A DNA stretch of 9,255 nt from Oscillospiraceae bacterium (GTDB lineage Bacteria; Bacillota; Clostridia; Oscillospirales; Acutalibacteraceae), in contig JAJXDX010000050.1 in assembly GCA_021640185.1 (NCBI GenBank), positions 1-9,255 of the forward strand. Reading direction: 5' to 3'. Position numbers and translations under genes: made by a program. The notes under the pieces are model-generated. The model made no database searches. It worked only from the letters and a program-made list of their open reading frames with translations, and was not told the DNA's origin. Below are positions 1 through 7,143 of the stretch, piece by piece; positions within the stretch are counted from its first letter, which is position 1; each line of letters opens with the position of its first letter.

Positions 1-3000
1 AACCGACGACGCCGTTGACGTATTGCAGGATCCGCAGCGCCTCCGCCGCCGACAGCTTGCCGTCGCCGTTAAGATCGGCGCGGGCGAACTGCTCGGCAGT
101 CAGGTTGCATTTGTCGTTGATCGCATACAGCAGCATCAGCGCATCCAGGTTGTTGATCACGCCGTCGCCGTTGACGTCGCCCAGCGCGTCCGCGCCGATG
201 CTCTCCTGCACCGCCACGGTGAACGGCTGCGCCGCGCTGCCCTTGAAGGTGGAGCTGACCCCGTCGCTGGCCTCGATATAATACTCCAGCCCCTCGGCCG
301 TCAGGTCGGCGGCCGGAATGATGGCGGAATACTTGTCGTTAAGCTTGTTCATCCGCACGATCACCCACTCGTCCGTCCCCGCGATGCGGTAATACAGGTT
401 CGCATACGCGATGTTCAGGTTGTCGGTGATCGTGGCGGTCAGGATCAGGTTGCTCCCCGTGAACGCGTTCGCCACCGGGCTGTGATAGATGTTCGGCGCC
501 ATGGTGTCCTTGCTCATGATCACGATCTTGCCGGAAGGCTCGGACTCGCTCATGTCGGTCTGCACGACGGTAAAGTTGTAATAATACACCACGCCCGGCT
601 CCACCGTATCGTCGAACCACGTCATCGTGTCGGCCGGGATCACCGTTTTGTTCAGCCGGGTGTAATAGCCGTCCTTCGCCGTGGAGCGATAGACGTTGTA
701 CCCCATCAGCGTGGCAAAATCGTCCTGCGTCCACGTCAGCAGCACGCCGGTGTCCTCCGCCGTGCCCTGCATGATCAGCGCCTGCGCGGCGGTGGTATCG
801 ATCGTGAAGCAGAAGCGGCGGCGGTCGGTCATCAGATCCAGATCGTCGGTAGCGGAGCGGCCGTTCGCGATCGTGAAGTATTGCAGGCCGTTCTCGATCA
901 GCGTGTTCAGCGTATAAACGCCCTCCCACGTGCGCGCGTCCGCATACCGCCCCTCGACCTCATAGTCGCCGTAGGGATAGGCCGAGCCGAAGCGCACGCT
1001 CAGCGGGATCTGCGTATCCATATCGCGGTTGAACGTGATGCGGAAGGTGACTTTTTCGTTGCCGACGGTGGTCACCGCCTCGCCGTTTTTGTTGAGCAGC
1101 GTCACCCCCGTGACGAACGGGAAGGTGTTCTCCGGCGCCGCCGTCAGGTACGGCGCATACATCAGCCGCGCATAGGTCGGCATATCGGCATAGTCAAAGA
1201 TCTGCCGCCCGATCAGTTCCTCGTTCGTCGTGCCCCACCAGTTGCCGCCGATCGGGATCTCGGTATAGGACGATACGGTCGCGCCGGTCGGCCGCAGCCA
1301 ATGCGACACGTCCGTGTCCGTCGCCGTCGGGTTCAGGATCGCATTGCCGAAGAAGGCCGGATTATACCGCGTTTTCTTCATATAGGCCGCATAGTCCGCC
1401 GCAAAGCTCTCCGCCGTGACCACACGCTCGATGCTCGGGTCGGTCTCCGACGGATAGATCACCTCGCCCGGATCGGCCGAATCGGTGCTTCCCTGTGCGG
1501 CATACGTGAACGGCACGCGGATCTCCTCGGTGTTCGTCACGCCGAACGCCGCCGTGATGCTGCCCGCCGGGAACACCGCCTCGTACTGCACGCCTTCGGC
1601 AAAGCCGCCGGCGCGGCCGATCGCCAGATCGACGCCGTTCCGGATCTCGCTCTGCGCAAGGATCTGCACGCCGTCGCCGTACAGTTTTGGTTCTGCGCTG
1701 ACGACGGCCTTGTTGAACGACAGCACCAGCGCATCCCCCGTCAGCACGCCGCCGTTCAGCGAAGTGCCGGACAAGGTGACGCTCTCCTCGGCCTCCGGCG
1801 CCAACAGGATCGGCGTGGGAGCAATGTCAGTCCCTGCAGGAGCACCGGGGATCTGGTTTTGGTCGTTATATCCAAACCCGTACAGTAAGCCACTGTCCGT
1901 CGCAACATAATACGTCGATCCAGACCAGTAGTGGAGCCATACCCGCTTTGCATCCGTGATCATGGGGATGACTTTAATGTTTGATAATCCGTCGATCGTA
2001 TACAACCGGCCATCTTTGATCCCGATGCCACGTCCACGTTCACCTATCGCCACAGTCTCCATATCGCTAAAAGCCGTAGACACGACTCTGATCATTCCAT
2101 CGTCGGTTCTATAACACTTGATTTGACCGACCTCGGTGTAATAATAGCAATAGCTGCTGTCAGTATACCCGATCGATTTTACTCCTTCATCGAGCAAGAC
2201 AGGCGTGCTGTTGCGTTTTCCGTTGAACTTGCCTGCAGCGTACAATTGGCCGTTCTCGGTCAGAAAAAATGTTGTGTAGTATGTCGAAACATCGACCACG
2301 TTCTCCAGTGGCACCTTCGTCGGTTCTTTCACCTCTTCGGTCGAACCCAGACCAAGCTGCCCGTTTTCGTTTCTCCCCCACGCATAGACTTCTCCGTCAG
2401 CAGTCACAACATAAAAAGAACGGTTATACACCGAAAGACGATCGATCGTTTTTCCCGCGAACTGATCGGCAAAAAGAACAGTCGTCTTATTAGAAACGTC
2501 AAAAAACGTTCCGTCACTTTTAATATAAAAATAGTTGTTACTTGCTTTGTTCAAACTCATCCCCCGCACATCTTCGTCGATCAGCGCAGGTGTGTAGTTT
2601 TTCCCGCTACTTCCCCACAGGTACAGCCTGCCGTCATCAAACAAAGCTAAATCGTTGGATCCATACGATTGGATATCCTTGACCCCCACCAATGCCTTTT
2701 CCGACACCACGACAAGGCAGGAAGCCGTCAAACCGCTGCGCTCATCGGTGGCGACCAGCGCGGTCGTCCCGGCGCGCTGCGGGATCAGCCGGCCGTTTTC
2801 GGCATCCACGGTCGCCACGGCCTCGTCGGTCGAACGATAGGACAGCCGCATCTCCGCTCCCTCGCTGCCGATCGCACGCGGCAGATCGGCTGCACCGTCC
2901 GCGAGCGACAGGCTGAGCGCCACGTTTTCAAACGTCAGCGAGGTCGCCTGGCGATACACGGTCACGGTCACCGTGTCCGTGATCGGTCGGCCGTCCGCGC

Positions 3001-6000
3001 CAAGCTCCGTCGACGTGACGGTGACCGTCGTCGTCCCGGAAGCGATGCCGGTGACCACACCGTTGTCATCCACCTGCGCCACGGACGGATCCTTGACCGT
3101 ATAGGTCAGCATCCGGCGGGTGGTGTCCGCCGGGGTCAGTGCGCAGGAAAGCGCCGCCGTCTCGTCGATCGCGACCTCGACGGCTTTTTCGGTAAAGGCG
3201 ATGCCCGTCAGCGGGACATGGTCCTTCACCTCCACGGTCACGTGGTTCTTCACCGCATGATCCACGGAAGTCACCCACACGTCCGCCTTGCCCGGTGCCA
3301 CCGGCGTCACCAGCCCGTTTGCATCCACGGTCAGCACGCCCTTGTCGCTGCTCTCGTACAAAAAGTCGGCCGGGGACAGCTGCACCGGCGTGCACTGCGG
3401 ATGCAGCTGCAGCGTCGTATCCATGTCAAGCACGGTTTGATACTGACGGAAGGTGATCTCCTCCGGCAAGATACGGCCGGGGATAACGAACAAAGCGTTA
3501 TAGTATCCTACACGCTGCGCATACAGTTTTCCGCCGTAATAATAAAGCGTTCTGCCATGGCAGCCGTCCGTCACGCCCGCCCGCTGCAAATGCTCCGGCA
3601 CCGGCGATCCGTCAGCCATCAGATAGCATTCTCGCTCCGTGTCGAACGTGATCCCGATGTCATAGGCATAGCTCGGAACCTCGGTCTTGTCATCGATGGC
3701 ATTATAGAGATAAAGCATTCGGGTGAGCCAGTCATACTCCTCCTTGGTACGGAAAGAAACATAACCACCGCCTTTAGACTGACAATACATCAGCAGATCT
3801 TCATTCGGGATACTTGATAGGCCGCCGGAATAAGCGATATAAGAGTCACCGGTGGTTTCGTTATAATAAACGGTCACATTGACCTTCGAACTTCTTTCCG
3901 AAAGGCGCAGACTGCTGCTGCTGTAACGCTTGGGATCACTCTGATCGTTAAGGACATTTCCCAAAAACACGCTGTTCCTTACATTGCACTCGTTCAATCG
4001 CATGGCAGAATCCACAAAGATGCAAGTGTCTGCTGTACCAAGAAGCTCCGCCGGATCATAGATCGTTCCCAAGCGATAGAACACACATTTTTCGGCCAGT
4101 CGGATCTGCGCCAAATTAACAGCATTCCAGCTCTGAGTTGTGTACATGACACCTTCATACAACACCCTAACGGTCATTCTCCCGGCATAATTCTGACGGA
4201 ACGTACAGCCATAGGCATAGCTGATGGATGTCGTGTCTGAACTCCCCTGTTTGTTCATGTTCGTCACGTCAGCATAACGCAAATTGATATAACCGTTATT
4301 AGCCTCGCCGAAGTCAACGACATAATCGCTCTTCAGCTCGCTGGGATAGATCATCACCGGCTCTTCCTTCGTGCCGTTGACAAGGAAATTGCCCTCCACG
4401 CGCAAAAAGGCGATGCCCTCCTCCGCATACGGATCCTTCGGGTCGTCGCTCCAAAACTGGATGTGCGTGCCCGGCTCCACCCGCACGGTCACGCCCGCTT
4501 GGATCACGGTCGCCCGCGGGATGATATACAGGCTGTCCTTCGTCAGCACCATGTCCTCCTCGATGATACTGGGCAGCACGCAGCCGCTGCGCACGGTGGT
4601 GTTCACTTTATCGTCGTTGAAGGTATAAGTCGTTTTGTCCTTGTCATCCAGCCCGTTTTTGCAGCGGATGCTCACATTGAAGGTGATCCGATAGTCGTTG
4701 GGGCAATCGTCAGCCACAGTGAAGACGAAGGGCTTTTTCCACCCGGTGTGCACCCCGTCGGTCATGATCTTGCCGTTGTCTTTGGTGGAATACGTGCCCA
4801 CGCCCTCATAGTTGACCGTCCCGGTCTTGATCTGGATATACGGATCCTCGATCCCGGCCTGCGACAGCGTGTCGATCGTCACGATCGTGTCCTCGCTCAT
4901 CCCCCAGCGGTTGCGCAGTGTCAGGCCGAGGGCGATCGTTTCGCCCGCGTCGATCACGCCGTCGCCGTTGTTTTTGTCGGACAGCGCGGGGTCGTCGAAT
5001 ATCGCAAAGCCCTGCACGTTCAGCTCCGGCTTCGGCAATTTGGTCAGCGCATCGTGCAGGTTCGTCAGCTGCGGAACGTTATGCGACACGTCTTTGTGGA
5101 TACATTCCGGCCGATAGCCGGAGGTCGCCGCCAGCTGCCCGTAGATGAACTTGGTGGGATATTTGTCCCGGTCGGTGAATTCGCTGCGCAGGATCGCCGC
5201 AAAGGCCGACACCACCGGCGCCGCCATCGACGTGCCGCTGAGGAAGCCGTAGCGGTCGTTCGGCAGCGTGGAGATCATGCTCTCGCCCGGCGCATACAGC
5301 TCGTATTCGATGCCGTTGTACTTTTTCGCATCCCAGTTGGAAAAACTCGATTCCCGGCCGTAGCGGTCCACGCTCATCACGCCCAGCACATAGCTCAGCG
5401 CAGCGGGATAGTTGGGCAGCACATCACCGTTCCAGCCCGGCGCCGGCTCGTTCGGCAGGCCGTCGTTGCCCGCGGACGCGACCAGCACGCAGCGCGTGTA
5501 TGCGGTGGCCAGCGCATCCTGCACCGCGATGGAGCAGGCGCTGCCGCCAAAGGACATATTGATGACCTCCGCGCCGTTCTCGTAGGCGTACAGCACCGCC
5601 TTGGCGATATCCGCTTGGTTGAGCGTCCCGTTGTGCGCCGCCGCCTTGACGGACATGATCTTGACGTTGTAGGCGATGCCCAGCGTCCCCACATGGTTGT
5701 GGCGCGCCGCGATGATCCCGGCCACGTGCGTGCCGTGGCCGTTGGTGTCGCCGCCGTTGCCCTTGCCGGTAAGGATATCCACCCCGTAATAGTCGTCGAC
5801 ATACCCGTTGCCGTCGTCGTCGATGCCGTTGCCCGGGATCTCGCCGGTGTTGACCCACATATTGTCCTTCAGATCCTGATGCTCGTAGTCGACGCCGGAA
5901 TCGATCACCGCCACCACCACGCTCGGATCGCCGCCGCGGCGCTTCAGGATCTCGAACCCGTCCACGATGCCGCAATAATGGAAATACCACTGATCCTTCA

Positions 6001-6664
6001 GGCTGGTGTTCTGCATATACTGCGCGGCCGTCGCCTCGTCAAAGGAGCGGTAGTCGTCCAGCGCCGCCACCCGGATCTGATAGTTATATTCCGCCAGCAG
6101 CACCTCGCGCAGCTCGCGCACGGCGGCAAGCGCCGCCTTCGCGTCCGTCCCCTCGGTCAGCTTGGCCTCGTACCACGCTGCGCCCTCCAGCGGAACGATC
6201 TGCTCCAGCGCGCCGATGCCCGCGGCCTTCAGCCCGCGGGTCAGCGTCCCGTCCGCCAGCTTGATCAGGATGCTCTCGCCGGAGAACTTGACCTTCCCGT
6301 TCTCGATCAGCTCCGGATACACCTCGTCGAACGGCTTGGTCATCGCGCCGTCCTCGTCATAGGCGCCCGGATGCTGCGACGCGTCCGCAGACGTGCCGCT
6401 TTCCTCGTTTTTCTTCACCAGTCCGTTGACCAGTTCGTCCAGCTCGTCGTCGGACAGATCGCTGCCGTCGCGGCCGCCGAGCAGCTCCGCGATCAGCTCC
6501 TTGTCCGCGCGGCTGAGATCGGCCGTCCGGTCCTTCTCGTCCCCCGGCAGGCCCGCATCCGTGCGGATGGCGGCGGTCTGCGGACGGCTCTTGCCGCAGC
6601 TGGCCAGACCGATCGTCATCGTCACCGCCAAAAGCAGTGCCAATGCCTTTTTCAGCATCTTCAT
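1..6664 (-). CDS. Giant multimodular S8 (subtilisin-like) serine protease with lipoprotein signal and C-terminal dockerin, 3' end beyond window
   Basis: A single open frame of 2221 codons runs from ATG at 6664 to the window edge without a stop. It is a predicted exported endopeptidase. Residues 1-23 form a lipoprotein signal (MKMLKK, hydrophobic core, lipobox LASC, Cys23). An acidic linker follows, then a propeptide-like segment near 105-200 and an S8 domain near 215-530 with Asp255 (VIDSG), His310 (GHGTHVAG), Asn400 (SAGNDG) and Ser479 (GTSMAAP). Further modules, from weak similarity: beta-sandwich (545-680), beta-helix-like (688-940), C-type-lectin-like (945-1065), three Big2 (1072-1326), RCC1-like (1327-1610), SbsA-like Ig (1621-1722), NWWGT segment (around 1808), FN3-like (1953-2045), beta module (2053-2155), dockerin (2162-2221). 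The stop probably lies just outside. The start is supported by AGAAAGGTGATC upstream; ATG at 6658 is an alternative. A protease role is secure; the substrate is unknown. Confidence 0.95.
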   Translation of the reverse strand, partial: MKMLKKALALLLAVTMTIGLASCGKSRPQTAAIRTDAGLPGDEKDRTADLSRADKELIAELLGGRDGSDLSDDELDELVNGLVKKNEESGTSADASQHPGAYDEDGAMTKPFDEVYPELIENGKVKFSGESILIKLADGTLTRGLKAAGIGALEQIVPLEGAAWYEAKLTEGTDAKAALAAVRELREVLLAEYNYQIRVAALDDYRSFDEATAAQYMQNTSLKDQWYFHYCGIVDGFEILKRRGGDPSVVVAVIDSGVDYEHQDLKDNMWVNTGEIPGNGIDDDGNGYVDDYYGVDILTGKGNGGDTNGHGTHVAGIIAARHNHVGTLGIAYNVKIMSVKAAAHNGTLNQADIAKAVLYAYENGAEVINMSFGGSACSIAVQDALATAYTRCVLVASAGNDGLPNEPAPGWNGDVLPNYPAALSYVLGVMSVDRYGRESSFSNWDAKKYNGIEYELYAPGESMISTLPNDRYGFLSGTSMAAPVVSAFAAILRSEFTDRDKYPTKFIYGQLAATSGYRPECIHKDVSHNVPQLTNLHDALTKLPKPELNVQGFAIFDDPALSDKNNGDGVIDAGETIALGLTLRNRWGMSEDTIVTIDTLSQAGIEDPYIQIKTGTVNYEGVGTYSTKDNGKIMTDGVHTGWKKPFVFTVADDCPNDYRITFNVSIRCKNGLDDKDKTTYTFNDDKVNTTVRSGCVLPSIIEEDMVLTKDSLYIIPRATVIQAGVTVRVEPGTHIQFWSDDPKDPYAEEGIAFLRVEGNFLVNGTKEEPVMIYPSELKSDYVVDFGEANNGYINLRYADVTNMNKQGSSDTTSISYAYGCTFRQNYAGRMTVRVLYEGVMYTTQSWNAVNLAQIRLAEKCVFYRLGTIYDPAELLGTADTCIFVDSAMRLNECNVRNSVFLGNVLNDQSDPKRYSSSSLRLSERSSKVNVTVYYNETTGDSYIAYSGGLSSIPNEDLLMYCQSKGGGYVSFRTKEEYDWLTRMLYLYNAIDDKTEVPSYAYDIGITFDTERECYLMADGSPVPEHLQRAGVTDGCHGRTLYYYGGKLYAQRVGYYNALFVIPGRILPEEITFRQYQTVLDMDTTLQLHPQCTPVQLSPADFLYESSDKGVLTVDANGLVTPVAPGKADVWVTSVDHAVKNHVTVEVKDHVPLTGIAFTEKAVEVAIDETAALSCALTPADTTRRMLTYTVKDPSVAQVDDNGVVTGIASGTTTVTVTSTELGADGRPITDTVTVTVYRQATSLTFENVALSLSLADGAADLPRAIGSEGAEMRLSYRSTDEAVATVDAENGRLIPQRAGTTALVATDERSGLTASCLVVVSEKALVGVKDIQSYGSNDLALFDDGRLYLWGSSGKNYTPALIDEDVRGMSLNKASNNYFYIKSDGTFFDVSNKTTVLFADQFAGKTIDRLSVYNRSFYVVTADGEVYAWGRNENGQLGLGSTEEVKEPTKVPLENVVDVSTYYTTFFLTENGQLYAAGKFNGKRNSTPVLLDEGVKSIGYTDSSYCYYYTEVGQIKCYRTDDGMIRVVSTAFSDMETVAIGERGRGIGIKDGRLYTIDGLSNIKVIPMITDAKRVWLHYWSGSTYYVATDSGLLYGFGYNDQNQIPGAPAGTDIAPTPILLAPEAEESVTLSGTSLNGGVLTGDALVLSFNKAVVSAEPKLYGDGVQILAQSEIRNGVDLAIGRAGGFAEGVQYEAVFPAGSITAAFGVTNTEEIRVPFTYAAQGSTDSADPGEVIYPSETDPSIERVVTAESFAADYAAYMKKTRYNPAFFGNAILNPTATDTDVSHWLRPTGATVSSYTEIPIGGNWWGTTNEELIGRQIFDYADMPTYARLMYAPYLTAAPENTFPFVTGVTLLNKNGEAVTTVGNEKVTFRITFNRDMDTQIPLSVRFGSAYPYGDYEVEGRYADARTWEGVYTLNTLIENGLQYFTIANGRSATDDLDLMTDRRRFCFTIDTTAAQALIMQGTAEDTGVLLTWTQDDFATLMGYNVYRSTAKDGYYTRLNKTVIPADTMTWFDDTVEPGVVYYYNFTVVQTDMSESEPSGKIVIMSKDTMAPNIYHSPVANAFTGSNLILTATITDNLNIAYANLYYRIAGTDEWVIVRMNKLNDKYSAIIPAADLTAEGLEYYIEASDGVSSTFKGSAAQPFTVAVQESIGADALGDVNGDGVINNLDALMLLYAINDKCNLTAEQFARADLNGDGKLSAAEALRILQYVNGVVG
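2..181 (-). other. Type I dockerin domain at the protein C-terminus
   Basis: Residues 2162-2221 form a dockerin, the calcium-dependent module that plugs into cohesin domains of scaffoldins. Repeat 1 carries the F-hand loop D2163-V-N-G-D-G-V-I-N-N-L-D, followed by the helix ALMLLYAIN. Repeat 2 carries D2197-L-N-G-D-G-K-L-S-A-A-E, followed by the helix ALRILQYVNG. Calcium ligand positions 1, 3, 5 and 9 are suitable in both repeats; position 12 is Asp in the first and Glu in the second. The cohesin-contacting pair at positions 10-11 is NL in the first repeat and AA in the second, so the two faces are not equivalent. The domain is essentially complete at the window edge. Confidence 0.93.
1835..2686 (-). 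other. Seven RCC1-like propeller repeats inside the giant protein
   Basis: Residues about 1327-1610 contain seven spaced repeats of roughly 40 residues, each with a D/E-G-x-hydrophobic-Y/F-x-x-G-like strand. The signature segments are GRLYLWGSSG, GTFFDVSN, GEVYAWGRNENGQLGLG, GQLYAAGKFNG, GQIKCYRTDDG, GRLYTIDG and GLLYGFGYNDQNQ. Repeats 1, 3, 4 and 7 are good RCC1 matches; 2, 5 and 6 are degenerate. Seven blades is the number found in closed RCC1 propellers. The likely role is protein or ligand binding next to the protease. The DNA coding for it is noticeably AT-richer than its surroundings. Confidence 0.78.
2687..3451 (-). other. Three tandem bacterial Ig-like (Big2) domains
   Basis: Residues about 1072-1326 hold three consecutive copies of the Big2 pattern: a segment of strands, a statement of the form S-D-x-x-V-x-T-V-D-x-N-G, and an ending of the form V-T-x-V-A-x-G-x-A-x-V-x-V. 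Copy 1 has SSDKGVLTVDANGLVTPVAPG, copy 2 has DPSVAQVDDNGVVTGIASG, copy 3 has DEAVATVDAENGRLIPQRAG. Such domains act as spacers or adhesive modules in surface proteins. Base composition here is GC-rich, in contrast with the regions on either side. Confidence 0.8.
3470..4603 (-). other. Beta-helix-like region followed by a degenerate C-type-lectin-like segment
   Basis: Residues about 688-940 begin with the entry pattern of extracellular right-handed beta-helix domains: a strand, then AGVTVRVEPGTHIQFW, then LRVEGNFLVNGTKEEPVMI. Short repeated strands follow (NLRYADV, AYGCTFRQN, EKCVFYRL). Residues about 945-1065 resemble a worn C-type lectin fold: MYCQSKGGGYVSFRTKEEYDWL around Cys961, then YDIGITFD and CYLMADGSPVPE, matching the order of lectin elements (Cys-helix, TS-KEE helix, WIGL-like strand, W-DG-P-like turn). 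The usual carbohydrate-binding triplets are not recognisable. Both assignments rest on pattern memory, not on a profile search. Confidence 0.5.
5075..6022 (-). other. Subtilisin-like S8 catalytic domain inside the giant protein
   Basis: The catalytic domain spans about residues 215-530. All four landmark residues lie in the same reading frame and in family order: Asp255 (codon 5900-5902, in VIDSGVDYEHQD), His310 (codon 5735-5737, in NGHGTHVAG), oxyanion-hole Asn400 (codon 5465-5467, in VASAGNDG) and nucleophile Ser479 (codon 5228-5230, in SGTSMAAP). The spacings are normal for S8A peptidases, so an active enzyme is expected. An upstream stretch (about 105-200) with ILIKLADG and AALAAVRELREVLLAEYN resembles the fervidolysin-type prodomain that assists folding and is then cleaved. 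If that happens, the N-terminal lipid anchor would be separated from the mature protease. Confidence 0.93.
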
Positions 6665-6680
6665 CCTCGATCACCTTTCT
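6665..6680 (-). promoter_or_regulatory. Ribosome binding site of the protease gene
   Basis: The minus strand reads AGAAAGGTGATC followed by GAGG and the ATG at 6664. AGAAAGG and GGTGATC both match stretches complementary to the 3' end of 16S rRNA, with suitable spacing. This site favours ATG 6664 over ATG 6658 as the start. Confidence 0.75.
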
Positions 6681-6758
6681 TCATCTTCGGTGTTTTGGCA
6701 AAACCATATGCTCCGTTTATCCGTATCGGTGCATAACAAGTTTTTGCTTTGCTACTAT

Positions 6759-6787
6759 ATCATATCACCTTTGTAAGCGATCGTAAA
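6759..6787 (-). promoter_or_regulatory. Predicted sigma-A promoter of the giant protease gene
   Basis: On the minus strand TTTACG (6787-6782) and TATGAT (6764-6759) are separated by 17 bases, and TGA directly before the -10 gives an extended -10 element. Transcription would start near 6752, leaving a leader of about 88 bases before the ATG at 6664. It lies just beyond the stop of the GNAT remnant, so the protease gene probably has its own transcript. Matches are 4 of 6 and 5 of 6 to consensus. Confidence 0.65.
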
Positions 6788-6812
6788 GTGATTTTGGCAG
6801 ATCATACCATCG

Positions 6813-7016
6813 TCAAAGCGACGGATCGTCCGCCAAATTTATGCTTATTTTATCCAGATCGTCAAAAAACGGCTCATAGGCAGCCAAAACGAGCAGCGAG
6901 CTCCGAAACCCCCGCTCCAGCACCGACGGCTCGTCCGTGTAGGCCGTCCAGCCGACCGCGGCATACAGCGGCAAGATCTCCTCCGCACGGTATTCGGTGT
7001 ATTCTCTGATCTCCAT
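6813..7016 (-). pseudogene. Truncated GNAT-family N-acetyltransferase remnant
   Basis: The frame encodes 67 residues. The first 47 or so (MEIREYTEY, EEILPLYAAVGWTAYTD, LVLAAYE) match the start of a common Firmicute GNAT acetyltransferase whose full form is about 140 residues. The conserved acetyl-CoA-binding core that should follow (strands beta4-beta5 with the R/Q-x-x-G-x-G/A loop) is absent. After AAYE comes an unrelated 19-residue tail and a stop. No missing part is visible in other frames downstream, so a 3' deletion rather than a simple frameshift is inferred. A strong Shine-Dalgarno GGGGAGGAG still sits upstream of the ATG. Acetyltransferase activity is not expected. It could still be made as a small protein, but no function is evident. 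Confidence 0.7.
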
Positions 7017-7101
7017 GTTCTCCTCCCCGGCCGTGTGCCGTACGGTCCGCCGCCCGGCGGCAAAACCGTGATCCTGCTAAAACATATTCTCGTAGCACAT
7101 C

Positions 7102-7142
7102 GTTTTCGCTGCCGCAGTGGACCTTTACGACAGAGCGAAAAC
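7102..7142 (-). repeat. Nine-base inverted repeat at the Nudix stop codon
   Basis: GTTTTCGCT and AGCGAAAAC form perfect 9-base arms around a 23-base loop, beginning directly after the Nudix stop codon. There is no T-run after the stem, so it is not a standard terminator. It could be an mRNA end structure or a protein binding site. Confidence 0.5.
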
Positions 7143-7143
7143 A

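Noticed and set aside
23..1888. A 621-codon plus-strand open frame, with similar ones at 2123-2650 and 2669-3817
   Set aside because: All are in the same codon-aligned antisense phase as the protease gene and reflect its codon use. The minus strand carries the dockerin, FN3 and RCC1 motifs in this stretch.
1835..2686. A separate gene for the RCC1 part because of its different base composition
   Set aside because: The reading frame was followed codon by codon across sampled parts of this region and stays in phase with the Big2 domains upstream and the dockerin downstream, with no stop.
4463..6736. A 757-codon plus-strand open frame
   Set aside because: It is codon-aligned antisense to the protease gene over the S8 domain. 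Its product is an R/H/V/A/D-rich sequence with no recognisable domain, while the minus strand has full S8 motifs.
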